Assembly: GCA_910579295.1 (NCBI GenBank)
Contig: CAJTTC010000002.1
Location: forward strand, 1-64,000
Length of the DNA: 64,000 bases
DNA from: an uncultured Christensenella sp.
GTDB lineage: Bacteria; Bacillota_A; Clostridia; Christensenellales; Borkfalkiaceae
Reading direction: 5' to 3'
The position numbers and the translations under genes are program-made. Every line of letters starts with the position of its first letter. The stretch's first letter is position 1. Positions 43,559 through 52,061 of the stretch are shown piece by piece. The notes beneath the pieces are model-generated. The model did not search any database and was not told the DNA's origin. It saw only the letters and a program-made list of their open reading frames with translations.

Positions 43559-44044
43559 CTATTCCACGCGCACTCCGAGAATATGTATATAGCGAATTTT
43601 CTCGAACTTGTAAGAATTGATTGGTCTGCCGTACGCGTCGTAGCTATGCGCGGCAATCAGCGGCTGACCGCCCGAAAAGCCAACGACTACGGGAGAATGG
43701 TAAAAATCGCCGTTAGCCCTGCCGAGCTGAATGACGTCGCCTATCTCTAATTTCGAGGCGTCCGTTTCCTCGGCGAAAGGTCCTGCGCCGTCGGTGTTGC
43801 CCGTCATAAAGTTGTAAAAATATTCCACTCCCGTCCAGCTTGCCGTGCGGTTGTTGGCGTTTATATAGTACCAGCCGAACACGGGCGTGTAGTTCATTAT
43901 CCCCGAGCCCGCATACACGCATTGGGAGGCAAAGTTTGTGCAATCCCCGCCCAGATTTTCGAAGTTGTAGTAAGCGGGATTGCGCGAAAACGCCCACTTA
44001 CGCGCATACGCAACAGCCGCCTGCCTGTCATAACTCTTTATCAT
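43559..44044 (-). CDS. Amidase domain protein (Amidase_6 type)
   Basis: A 161-residue protein made of one domain of the Amidase_6 type (Cys-His hydrolase related to NlpC/P60). The N-terminal segment YDRQAAVAYARKWAFSRNP and the catalytic GGDCTNFASQCVYAG are typical; the likely His is in FYHSPVVVG. No signal peptide is visible, so it is either cytoplasmic or released by lysis. In many relatives this domain is the C-terminal part of a secreted protein. GAGGTG lies 10 nt before the ATG. Confidence 0.85.
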   Translation of the reverse strand: MIKSYDRQAAVAYARKWAFSRNPAYYNFENLGGDCTNFASQCVYAGSGIMNYTPVFGWYYINANNRTASWTGVEYFYNFMTGNTDGAGPFAEETDASKLEIGDVIQLGRANGDFYHSPVVVGFSGGQPLIAAHSYDAYGRPINSYKFEKIRYIHILGVRVE

Positions 44045-44162
44045 ATCAATAATTCACCTCTTTTTATCGGTACTTTTATAATATGTAGCGAGCCGTCGGT
44101 ATGGTTTCTCTTTCGCTCTTCCGATATTTTGCGAGCCCAGCCGAATAATCTTACGCAAACAC

Positions 44163-44192
44163 TTGCACAAACGATAGTTTTTGCTGTATAAT
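44163..44192 (+). promoter_or_regulatory. Promoter of the RecD-like gene, leaderless type
   Basis: TTGCAC (44163-44168), 18-nt spacer, TATAAT (44187-44192). ATG 44199 lies 6 nt past the -10 box. Confidence 0.7.
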
Positions 44193-44198
44193 GGTTGT

Positions 44199-45410
44199 AT
44201 GATTATACTCAACGCCGACCAGTCTGCGGCTGACAAAAAAATAAGCGATTGGTTTTTTAAGGGGACGCGACAGGTCTTTGTGCTGACGGGATATGCGGGC
44301 ACTGGCAAAACCGCGCTCTTAAAGCATACCGTTCTGAACACGTTGGGCTTGGACGATTTATACAGCGCGGCGTTTGTAACACCTACGGGAAAGGCGGCGA
44401 CAGTACTTATAAAGAACGGCGTTTCGGCGTGCACCGTGCACCGCCTTATCTATCAGTCGCAGACAACCGAACAGGAAGTCGAGGTTAACGGCAAAAAAAT
44501 CAAGGTGGAGCGCCTTGTTTTCCGCCGCCGCGAGAGTATCGACAAGGCGATTAAACTTATCGTGCTTGACGAAGCCTCTATGGTTTCCGACGAGGTTTTG
44601 GGCGATATCCTCAACTTCGGCGTAAAGGTATTGCTATGCGGTGATAACGCGCAGTTACCACCCGTCGAGGGCTTTAATACGTTTTTAAAAAATCCCGACT
44701 ACACCTTAACGCAGATTGTGCGGCAACAGCAGGACAACCCCATTATCCGTCTGGCGCAGCTTGCGCGCGAGGGCAAGAACATACCTTTCGGCAACTTCGG
44801 CGATAAGGCGTTCGTTTTTCTCGTCAGAAAATTTACGGGCGATATGCGGCAAAGGTTGCTTTTAAGGAGCGATCAGATAATATGCGGACTGAACAGAACC
44901 CGAGCCAGAATAAACGATGAAATGCGCGCGGCGCACGGATACGGCGGACTGCCGAAAAACGGTGAAAAGCTGATATGCACATATAATAATTGGGAACAAT
45001 TTATTGACGGCGAAGCGCGGTTTAACCTCGTAAACGGCATAATAGGCACGGCGATAGACCCCTTTTACGACGTAAACAACGGAATGGGGTTTACTCAATT
45101 CAAGCCCGACTTCCTCGACGAAAACTGCCCCGACGCGTTACCGTTCGATATAGGCATTTTCGAGAACGGCGAATACCGTTATAAGCATGGCGACACGTTT
45201 GCTAAATTTGACGAGAACGGAGAGCCCACGGGCGTATTTACACTCAACCGCTTCGAATACGGTTACTGCATCTCCTGCCATAAGGCGCAAGGCTCGGAGT
45301 TCGATAACGTCATAATCTTCGACGAAAGCTTTGCCTTCCGCGAGGACAAAAACCGTTGGCTGTACACCGCGCTCACCCGCGCCCGAAAAAAGCTGATTTT
45401 GGTGCGGTAG
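44199..45410 (+). CDS. RecD/Pif1-like SF1B DNA helicase
   Basis: A 403-residue superfamily 1 helicase. Walker A is GYAGTGKT (about 33-40), Walker B VLDEASMV, motif III GDNAQLPPV, and the C-terminal UvrD_C_2 segment is SCHKAQGSEFDNVIIFDE with LYTALTRARKKL. It is shorter than RecD or RecD2 and lacks their N-terminal extensions. It probably unwinds DNA 5' to 3' in repair. The upstream ATG at 44181 precedes the transcription start, so 44199 is preferred. Confidence 0.9.
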   Translation: MIILNADQSAADKKISDWFFKGTRQVFVLTGYAGTGKTALLKHTVLNTLGLDDLYSAAFVTPTGKAATVLIKNGVSACTVHRLIYQSQTTEQEVEVNGKKIKVERLVFRRRESIDKAIKLIVLDEASMVSDEVLGDILNFGVKVLLCGDNAQLPPVEGFNTFLKNPDYTLTQIVRQQQDNPIIRLAQLAREGKNIPFGNFGDKAFVFLVRKFTGDMRQRLLLRSDQIICGLNRTRARINDEMRAAHGYGGLPKNGEKLICTYNNWEQFIDGEARFNLVNGIIGTAIDPFYDVNNGMGFTQFKPDFLDENCPDALPFDIGIFENGEYRYKHGDTFAKFDENGEPTGVFTLNRFEYGYCISCHKAQGSEFDNVIIFDESFAFREDKNRWLYTALTRARKKLILVR

Positions 45411-45491
45411 ACGGCAATTACCCCCTACATATCCTTTAACTAACGTAATCAGGAGAAAACAGATTTTTGCAACTGAACATATCAATAAAAA

Positions 45492-45531
45492 ATATGCACT
45501 CCAAAAGCTGGTCGGCTTTCGGGGTGCATAT
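45492..45531 (+). terminator. Terminator of the RecD-like gene
   Basis: ATATGCACTCC pairs with GGGGTGCATAT (one G-T pair), with AAAGC/GGCTTT pairing inside. It resembles the Rnf operon terminator at 24848-24884. Confidence 0.7.
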
Positions 45532-45574
45532 AATCATAAAAAAATGACTTCGTTTTTGATTAACTCATATAAAA

Positions 45575-46306
45575 TTATTCGGCTTCGGCTTGCTTGATTA
45601 AGAATGTGGCAAGCTGACACGCCGACAGACAGCCGACGTAATCCGCGCCCATTGTGTTGAGGTTTGCAAACGCAACGGCGTTTTCGGCTCTGTCCGCCTT
45701 AATAAGGCACTTGCCCTTTAAAGCCGCCTTTACGCCCGCCACCGTTTCGCCGTCGGTATTGTTCAGACGGATACAGTTTATCCCCGCGTCCGCCGCCGTC
45801 TGACAGGCTTTATTCAGCTCCTTTTCGCTGAGAGCGGAGCAATCGAGAGCAATTCTTGCCGCGCGCTGTTTCGCCGCCTTTTTAATCTTTTTGCATTCCT
45901 TTTTAAAGTATGCCCAATTCCCCTCTTTTATAAAGGACGTCGGCGCGCTGACCTCCACTTCGTCAACGCCGTCTTTGACCGCGCGCTTGACCGCCGCCAC
46001 CTTAATCTCCGTAGCGTCCGCGCCGCAGGGATAGGAAATCGCCGCGATAAGCGACACCTTGGGGTCTTTGCCGAGGAAAGACACGCACGACTTGACGTGA
46101 GCAGGGAACACGACTATCGAGCCGAGCTCCACCGTATTCGCGTCTCTGCATATCTCTTTCAGATACGCTCTGTCCACGGTCGGCGCGAGACAGTCGCACT
46201 CTATCTTCAACACGCTCGCCTTAGCCTCTTCTATTCTCTTTATGCGCTTAAATTCGCGATACTGTTCGTCTTCCGAAGGATTTAACGTTTGCTGATTGTC
46301 TTGCAT
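45575..46306 (-). CDS. DeoC-like aldolase fold protein with altered active site
   Basis: A 243-residue protein similar to deoxyribose-phosphate aldolase. The barrel order is recognisable: EVELGSIVVFP-like start, DGVDEVEVSAPTSF, then AGINCIRLNNTDG and CLIKADRAEN. In DeoC the Schiff-base Lys lies in a KTSTG motif; here the aligned segment is IRLNNTDG, with Arg. The Asp of the EVDVV-type motif is Glu here. The second Lys region (KADRAEN) lacks the usual GG. It may be inactive as an aldolase or use another substrate. AAGGTGA precedes the ATG. The N-terminal 35 residues are charged. Confidence 0.7.
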   Translation of the reverse strand: MQDNQQTLNPSEDEQYREFKRIKRIEEAKASVLKIECDCLAPTVDRAYLKEICRDANTVELGSIVVFPAHVKSCVSFLGKDPKVSLIAAISYPCGADATEIKVAAVKRAVKDGVDEVEVSAPTSFIKEGNWAYFKKECKKIKKAAKQRAARIALDCSALSEKELNKACQTAADAGINCIRLNNTDGETVAGVKAALKGKCLIKADRAENAVAFANLNTMGADYVGCLSACQLATFLIKQAEAE

Positions 46307-46351
46307 AAAATCACCTTTATATATAATATTTTACAATTTACGACTTAGAAT

Positions 46352-46609
46352 ATGATTTATTATTTTTATATGGCAGTTTTAGGTTTGGTTTATCTTATTT
46401 TAACTTTTGTAATATGCTTTACCGCAGTTCACGTCATAAAGCTTGCGGTAGTCGGTTTTTTGAGCCTTAAACACAAGAAAGAGCCTCAGCCCGAAAAACC
46501 CGAGAAAAAGCCCGAAAAGAAATCCGAACCCGTATACTACATAGTTGAAAAGAAGCGGGCGAAAAAGAGCGCTTACTCCGAGCCGCGCGAAATTCAATTC
46601 AAAAAGTAA
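46352..46609 (+). CDS. Small membrane protein with a charged tail
   Basis: An 85-residue protein with one hydrophobic helix (residues 2-30) and a basic, proline- and glutamate-rich tail with EKP/EKK repeats. No family recognised. The ATG lacks a clear SD; TATAAT at 46322-46327 could start a short leader. It converges on rsfS with a 6-nt gap. The prediction of a real gene is moderate. Confidence 0.45.
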   Translation: MIYYFYMAVLGLVYLILTFVICFTAVHVIKLAVVGFLSLKHKKEPQPEKPEKKPEKKSEPVYYIVEKKRAKKSAYSEPREIQFKK

Positions 46610-46615
46610 TTAATT

Positions 46616-46996
46616 TCAGTCCTCGTATCGGGTCAGATTTTTCCCGTCCTCCCAGAGCCTTTCAAGACGGTAGAAATCGCGCTCCTCGTCGTTGAAGATA
46701 TGCACTATTACGTCCTCGTAGTCGAGCACCGCCCATCTGCCCTCGCGCACGCCTTCCTTGCGGCGCGGAGTCAAGCCGTGCTCTTTTTCCATTTTTTCGT
46801 CGACGTTTTCGGCGAGCGCCTTAACCTGAGTTGCCGACCGTCCGCTGCAAATTATGAAATAATCGCAGAGCGAAGTCTTGCTTTCCACGTCTATATAAAC
46901 TATGCCGTAAGCCTTTTTATCGCTTAAAAATTTACAGATATTAAGCGTCTTTTGCTTACTTGCGGATATTTTGTCCGTCAGCTCTTTATCAGCCAT
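46616..46996 (-). CDS. rsfS: Ribosomal silencing factor RsfS
   Basis: A 126-residue Iojap/RsfS protein that binds ribosomal protein L14 and blocks subunit joining in starvation. Family motifs are KAYGIVYIDVESKTSLCDYFIICSG (shown in part: CDYFIICSGRSATQVKAL) and WAVLDYEDVIVHIF near the C-terminus. AAGGAG precedes the ATG. It lies 40 nt after the nadD-yqeK fusion, in the usual nadD-yqeK-rsfS order. Confidence 0.94.
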   Translation of the reverse strand: MADKELTDKISASKQKTLNICKFLSDKKAYGIVYIDVESKTSLCDYFIICSGRSATQVKALAENVDEKMEKEHGLTPRRKEGVREGRWAVLDYEDVIVHIFNDEERDFYRLERLWEDGKNLTRYED

Positions 46997-47036
46997 AACC
47001 GTATTTCTTCTCCTTAATCGGTAAAAACTTGCGCCG

Positions 47037-48164
47037 TCAGACGGAAGCGTTCTTAATATAATTATATGCCCGCAACGTCTGACCGTCGATAGGCTTGCCC
47101 GTGGCTTGCAGATAGGCTATCTGATGTCCTAACGCCGCTTTCAGGCACTCCCTTAAATCATCCTTGAAAATTTTGCGTAAACCGTCCGCTCCTTCGAACG
47201 TCCGCCCGTCCTCCAACATATCGCAAAGATACAGGAGCGCGTCGGCGTCCGTCATATTTTCCCTGCCCGTCGTGTGACACGCAACGGCGTCGAGCAACAG
47301 CCGGTCGTCCACGCCGAAAGTATGCTCCGCCACGTACGCGCTTGTATACTGATGAAGCACGGGGGCGGGCACGTCGGGAGCATTGAAACCAGCAAGGTAG
47401 GGGCTGTCGGCTTCGAGATACTTAGCGCAGTCGTGCAAAGCCGCCATTGTTATAGCCTGCCGCTCGCTAAGTCCCGCGCGCGACGCGTTTTTAGCGCACA
47501 TTACGGCAACCCTTACAGAGTGCGCCCAACGTTCGGGCGTGAGCAAATTCTTTACCTTCAACAGCTCGCCTATAAGATAAAGCCCGTTGTCCTCTATATA
47601 TTGACAAACCGCGCCGTTTACATACCTCTCGAAATCCAAGCCCAGAGCGGCGAGAGTGCGTATAGCCGTCGAGCTTACCCTTTCGCCGACGTACGGCACG
47701 ATTTTAACCCGCGTCGAAAACTGCTCCTCAACCTTCTTCCTGCTCTCCTCCAAGCCGTGCTTGTCCTCTCTTGCGCAGGCGGCGAGCGTAAAGGTCGACA
47801 GTATTTCCTGCGGGTTTTTCCACTGCGGGAAATTATCGAGCATATCTGCACCGATTAAAAAGTAACGCTCGGCGTCTTTATAGACCTCGGCGAAGTGACG
47901 GCACGTGAGATAGGTATAGGACACGCCGCCGCGGATAAGCTCGTAATTGCTTACCTCGGCTTGCGGCACGCTTGAAAAGGCGAGGCGGCACATTTCGTAA
48001 CGTTGCCAGAAATCGGCTGAAAGTCTGCCGCTCTTGTGCGGACTGACTGCCGTGGGCATTATTATAACTTTATCGAGGTTAAGCGATTCGATCGCCGCTC
48101 TGACAAGCTTGACGTGCTCGCGATGAACGGGGTTGAACGCTCCTCCGAATATGGCAATTCTCAT
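47037..48164 (-). CDS. nadD: Fused NadD-YqeK (nicotinate-nucleotide adenylyltransferase and HD hydrolase)
   Basis: A 375-residue fusion. Residues 1-190 are NadD: FGGAFNPVHREH carries the nucleotidyltransferase (T/H)xGH-like site, with GADMLDNFPQWKNP later. It makes deamido-NAD. Residues 200-375 are YqeK-like, with the HD metal site in AALHDCAKYL and the His of RWAHSVRVA. YqeK hydrolyses Ap4A in characterised Firmicutes. The two genes are usually adjacent; here they are one frame. It precedes rsfS. Confidence 0.92.
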   Translation of the reverse strand: MRIAIFGGAFNPVHREHVKLVRAAIESLNLDKVIIMPTAVSPHKSGRLSADFWQRYEMCRLAFSSVPQAEVSNYELIRGGVSYTYLTCRHFAEVYKDAERYFLIGADMLDNFPQWKNPQEILSTFTLAACAREDKHGLEESRKKVEEQFSTRVKIVPYVGERVSSTAIRTLAALGLDFERYVNGAVCQYIEDNGLYLIGELLKVKNLLTPERWAHSVRVAVMCAKNASRAGLSERQAITMAALHDCAKYLEADSPYLAGFNAPDVPAPVLHQYTSAYVAEHTFGVDDRLLLDAVACHTTGRENMTDADALLYLCDMLEDGRTFEGADGLRKIFKDDLRECLKAALGHQIAYLQATGKPIDGQTLRAYNYIKNASV

Positions 48165-48229
48165 AATTTATCCCTGCTATTTTCGGTATGACCGTATATA
48201 TTTTCAAAAATCGGGCAATAATCTGCGCG

Positions 48230-48976
48230 ATGAAAAAAATTAATTTCGCACTTATTTCCGACGTGCTATTTTTTACGCTTTGCGCGTTTATTTTAAGCTT
48301 TACGGCGATACGCTTTTACTGCAAAAACGCAACGACGGCGCTCGTACTCGCTATCGGCATAGCCCTGTGCTGCGGGCTGATTTCATTCTTTATTCTGCTT
48401 GCAAAGCGCAAAAAGCACTTAATCCTCACGCTCGGCGAAAACGAGAAAAAGTCGCTCTCCCTGCATCTTTCGGTCTGCGGCACGGGGTACATACACAAGC
48501 TGTTCGTCGCCGCATTGGACGGCGCATATATTGAAGATAACCGCGTTTACGACGAAAATTACGCCTGTTTTTTCAACTTTAAAATGTCGCCGCTGTCCCC
48601 CGACGATATAGCCGAAATCATAAAGGCGGAAACGGATAAAGCAAAGCGCGTTTTCTGTTGCGACGTTTCTCCCGCCGCGCTGTCGCTTGCCGAGGACTTC
48701 GCTATTAAGATTACTTGCGTCGCCGAAATCTACGCGCTGTTGAAGGACAAGAAGCTTCTTCCCGAAAAATACGCGCTGGGCAACGTAAAGAAGCCCAATA
48801 TTTTCAAGCGGATAAAAAAGCGGTTCAACCGCAAGCTGTGCCCGTCGCTGTTTTTCAGCGGACTTACTCTGCTGTTCTTTTCCTTTTTTACCTTTTACCC
48901 CGTCTACTATATCGTATTCGGCGGACTGCTTTTAACCCTCTCGGCAATCAGCGTGCTGATAGGTCAGCCCAACTGA
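48230..48976 (+). CDS. Membrane protein of unknown function with a central soluble domain
   Basis: A 248-residue protein from ATG 48230 (an in-frame ATG at 48188 would add 14 residues). Two hydrophobic helices near residues 8-60 and two near 200-245 enclose a cytoplasmic domain of about 130 residues. Its segment AKRVFCCDVSPAALSLAEDF followed by AIYALL-like hydrophobics recalls the end of Mrr/PD-(D/E)XK nuclease folds, but catalytic residues are not evident. No function assigned. Its 3' end overlaps yhbY by 13 bp (convergent). Confidence 0.6.
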   Translation: MKKINFALISDVLFFTLCAFILSFTAIRFYCKNATTALVLAIGIALCCGLISFFILLAKRKKHLILTLGENEKKSLSLHLSVCGTGYIHKLFVAALDGAYIEDNRVYDENYACFFNFKMSPLSPDDIAEIIKAETDKAKRVFCCDVSPAALSLAEDFAIKITCVAEIYALLKDKKLLPEKYALGNVKKPNIFKRIKKRFNRKLCPSLFFSGLTLLFFSFFTFYPVYYIVFGGLLLTLSAISVLIGQPN

Positions 48977-49260
48977 ATGTGGTTGAAATCCTTACGCGAC
49001 GATTTGCGGTAAAGCACGGCTTTTCTGCCTATGACAATGACGCACTCCGCGTTAAGACGTGCGGCAAGCTCCCTGCCGATATCCTGAGGGTCGCCGTCCG
49101 CGTTCTCCAAAATATGCACCTTGATAAGCTCCCGCGCTTCAAGACAGTCGGAAAAGCTTTTAAGCATATTGTCGCCTATTCCGTCCTTGCCTAACTGCCC
49201 TATCGGCTCGATATTTGCCGCGAGGGCTTTTAATTTACTCCTCTGTTTACTCGTCAACAT
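48964..49260 (-). CDS. yhbY: YhbY/CRS1-YhbY domain RNA-binding protein
   Basis: A 98-residue CRM-domain protein that associates with pre-50S ribosomes. Motifs are LTSKQRSKLKALAANIEPIG at the start, then GKDGI, and VIVIGRKAVLYRKS containing the RNA-binding GxxG-like turn. It follows obg by 19 nt. The SD (AGGAA) is close to the ATG. The place beside obg and nadD is common in Firmicutes. Confidence 0.93.
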   Translation of the reverse strand: MLTSKQRSKLKALAANIEPIGQLGKDGIGDNMLKSFSDCLEARELIKVHILENADGDPQDIGRELAARLNAECVIVIGRKAVLYRKSSRKDFNHIQLG

Positions 49261-49279
49261 TTCCTGTTTTTTTCTCCGA

Positions 49280-50563
49280 TTAATTTACAAATTCAAACTC
49301 GACGTCGCCGACAATAACCGTATCTTTTTCGTTTATTCCCATTTTTTTGAGCTGAGCTATAACTCCCTTTTCGCGCAAAATCTTCTGGAAGTACGCCATT
49401 GAATCTGCGTCGTTGAGCGCAACGTTGCGGCAGAGCATATCGACAAGACTGCCGACTATGACGTATGCGCCGTTCTCGTCGATAAAAATTTCAAAGTCGA
49501 GATTGCCGCTCTTGCGATAGGTGAAATCTTCGTCCGCCTCGATCGGCTGAGCCGCGGGCAACGTTTTAAGCAGTTCATTTACGGCTATTATAAGCTCCTC
49601 CGCGCCCTCGCCGCTTACCGCAGTTATGGGGAATATCTTAAATTTCCTGCCGTACTTCTTCTTGAAAGCCCTGACGTTTTCATCCGCGCCCGCTATATCG
49701 CACTTGTTCAGAGCGACAATCTGGGGCAATGCGGCGAGCGTTTCGGAATAATCTTTAAGCTCGGAATTGATTTTTTTGAAATCCTCTACGGGGTCGCGCC
49801 CCTCGCAACCCGAAATATCGACGACGTGCACGAGCATTCGCGTGCGCTCGATATGCCGCAGGAAGTCGTGACCCAAGCCCGCGCCCTGCGCCGCCCCCTC
49901 GATTAGCCCGGGGATATCCGCCGCAACGAACGCGTCGTCAAACACTTTCACCACGCCTAAATTGGGCGAAAGGGTTGTGAAATGGTAGTTGGCAATTTTG
50001 GGGTGCGCCGCCGAAATTTTTGAAAGCAGCGTAGACTTGCCCACGTTTGGAAAGCCTATAATGCCCACGTCGGCAATAACTTTGAGTTCTAAAATAATTT
50101 CGTGCAGTTCGCACTTTTCGCCCTTTTGCGCGAAGTTGGGAGCGTGCCGCCTTGCCGTAGTAAAGCGCACGTTGCCCTTGCCGCCTCTGCCGCCCTCCGC
50201 AACGAGTTTTTTGTCGCCTGCGGTAAACATATCGGCGATTACCGTGCCGCTCTCACTATCCTTGACAACCGTGCCGACGGGAACGCGTATAACCACGCTT
50301 TCGCCGCTCTTGCCGAAACACTGATTAGTGCCGCCGCGCTCGCCGTTGCCCGCGACGTATTTAGTCTTATACCGAAAGGGCAAAAGGGTATTGAGCGACG
50401 CGTCCGCAAGAATGAATACGTCGCCGCCCCTGCCGCCGTCGCCGCCGTCGGGTCCGCACGCAGGCTTGCCCTTGTACGCCTTGAACGAGTTCATTCCGTC
50501 GCCGCCGTCGCCCGCCTTTACGGTTATTTTTACTTTGTCTATAAATATACTGTTGTCTGCCAT
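49280..50563 (-). CDS. obg: GTPase Obg/ObgE
   Basis: A 427-residue GTPase acting in 50S assembly and stress control. The N-terminal glycine-rich Obg fold is evident (KAGDGGDGMNSFKAYKG, then GGDGGRGGDV). The G domain has GFPNVGKST, DIPGLIEGA and NKCD. A C-terminal OCT domain follows (FEIFIDENGAYVIVG). Length is normal. It lies between rho and yhbY. Confidence 0.97.
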   Translation of the reverse strand: MADNSIFIDKVKITVKAGDGGDGMNSFKAYKGKPACGPDGGDGGRGGDVFILADASLNTLLPFRYKTKYVAGNGERGGTNQCFGKSGESVVIRVPVGTVVKDSESGTVIADMFTAGDKKLVAEGGRGGKGNVRFTTARRHAPNFAQKGEKCELHEIILELKVIADVGIIGFPNVGKSTLLSKISAAHPKIANYHFTTLSPNLGVVKVFDDAFVAADIPGLIEGAAQGAGLGHDFLRHIERTRMLVHVVDISGCEGRDPVEDFKKINSELKDYSETLAALPQIVALNKCDIAGADENVRAFKKKYGRKFKIFPITAVSGEGAEELIIAVNELLKTLPAAQPIEADEDFTYRKSGNLDFEIFIDENGAYVIVGSLVDMLCRNVALNDADSMAYFQKILREKGVIAQLKKMGINEKDTVIVGDVEFEFVN

Positions 50564-50615
50564 AATGAAATTTACGGCTTACCCTTTCCGAAAAACGGGT
50601 AAGGCTTAATTTAAA

Positions 50616-52061
50616 TTATTTCCCGCTGTACGCCTTAAAAAACGCCTGCGACTTAACGCAGAATTCGGCGTTGTTTTTAGTCTTGCTCATTGCGGAAATA
50701 AGCTCCTCTTCCTTTAAATTTTTAGCGAGCAGTCCGCGTATCATAGACGCCGCCGCAAGCTCGCTTTCGTTCAAAAGCAGCTCTTCCTTTCTCGCCCCCG
50801 AAGCGCGCACGTCGATTGCGGGGAAAACTCTGCGCTCGGCAAGCTGACGGGAAAGCACTATCTCCATATTGCCCGTCGACTTGAACTCCTCGAAAATTAC
50901 GTCGTCAAGGCGACTGCCCGTATCGACAAGCGCCGTTGCTAAAATCGTGAGCGAACCGCCGCTCTCTATATTTCTCGCCGCGCCGAAGAAACGCTTTGGC
51001 TCGACGAGCGCCTGAGGGTCTAAACCGCCCGAAAGCGACCTGCCCGAATTACTCATTGCGTTGTGAGCGCGCGAAAGCCTTGTTATGCTGTCGAGAAGGA
51101 CAACGACGTCTTTGCCCGTTTCAACCTGCCTTTTTGCGTACTCCAACGTGAGCGACGCTATATGCGTGTGGTGCGTATCGCCCTTGTCGAAAGTCGAATA
51201 GACGACCTCCGCGCCCTCTACGGAACGGCTGATATCCGTCACCTCCTCGGGGCGTTCGTCGACAAGCAAAATTATGACGAGAGCGTTGGGGTGGTTGCGC
51301 CTTATGGAGCTTGCTATATTTTTGAGCATAGTCGTCTTGCCCGCCTTGGGGGGTGAAACGATCAGCGCTCTCTGCCCGAACCCTATCGGCGAAAACAGGT
51401 CTATCATTCTGTCAGTCAGCGTGCCGCCCTCTCTTTCGAGCTGAATGCGTCTGTCGGGATAGCAAGGGGTTAAATTTTCAAAAGAAACGGAGCGCGTGAT
51501 TTCGGGCGTTTTGCCGTTAACGCTTATTATATAGGTTGCGCCGGGGCATTCGTTCGGCTTGCGCCGTTTTGCCTTGCATACGATTTTGTCGCCCGTGCGC
51601 AGACGGAAGCGATTGACGAAAGAAAGGTGCATAAACACGTCGTTCGACGAAGATATCTGCATATTGTGCGTGCGGACAAACCAAAACTTATCGGTAAATT
51701 CAAGCACGCCCGAATAAATAAGCTCCTCTTCCTCGTCGCACGCAACACGCAAAGCGCCGTCGCCGCCGTCCTTGACGGTTACGGGTTCGGTGCGTTCCGT
51801 TGCAGCGCCCGCATAGAATTGCCTGCATCTGTTAACCTCTTCGACAACGTCCGCGTTGTAGTCCTCCGACTTTGGCGGCGCGCCGCGCGTGGGGCGGGGA
51901 CAGGGCTCGGCTTCGTTCCTCGCAATAGCTATTATACCGTCGATAAGCTCGCCTTTTTTCATTTTTGTGGGATTGCTTACGCCCACGACCCTGCCAATGG
52001 GGCGCAGTGCGTAAATGCTCATTCCGTTGAGCTTGACTGCCAAGCTTTCAGCCAAATCCAT
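50616..52061 (-). CDS. rho: Transcription termination factor Rho
   Basis: A 481-residue hexameric RNA helicase that terminates transcription. It has a Rho N-terminal domain with a linker (residues 1-110), an RNA-binding cold-shock-like domain (VFMHLSFVNRFRLRTGDKI), Walker A SPPKAGKT, Walker B VVVLLDSITRLSRAHN and the R-loop segment SGGLDPQAL. GGAGTG precedes the ATG. It starts 1 nt after the MBL gene, so both share the promoter at 52864-52892. Confidence 0.97.
   Translation of the reverse strand: MDLAESLAVKLNGMSIYALRPIGRVVGVSNPTKMKKGELIDGIIAIARNEAEPCPRPTRGAPPKSEDYNADVVEEVNRCRQFYAGAATERTEPVTVKDGGDGALRVACDEEEELIYSGVLEFTDKFWFVRTHNMQISSSNDVFMHLSFVNRFRLRTGDKIVCKAKRRKPNECPGATYIISVNGKTPEITRSVSFENLTPCYPDRRIQLEREGGTLTDRMIDLFSPIGFGQRALIVSPPKAGKTTMLKNIASSIRRNHPNALVIILLVDERPEEVTDISRSVEGAEVVYSTFDKGDTHHTHIASLTLEYAKRQVETGKDVVVLLDSITRLSRAHNAMSNSGRSLSGGLDPQALVEPKRFFGAARNIESGGSLTILATALVDTGSRLDDVIFEEFKSTGNMEIVLSRQLAERRVFPAIDVRASGARKEELLLNESELAAASMIRGLLAKNLKEEELISAMSKTKNNAEFCVKSQAFFKAYSGK

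Noticed and set aside
36890..45531. A mobile element or genomic island
   Set aside because: Composition is mixed and some genes look foreign, but no integrase, transposase, tRNA site or flanking direct repeats are visible.
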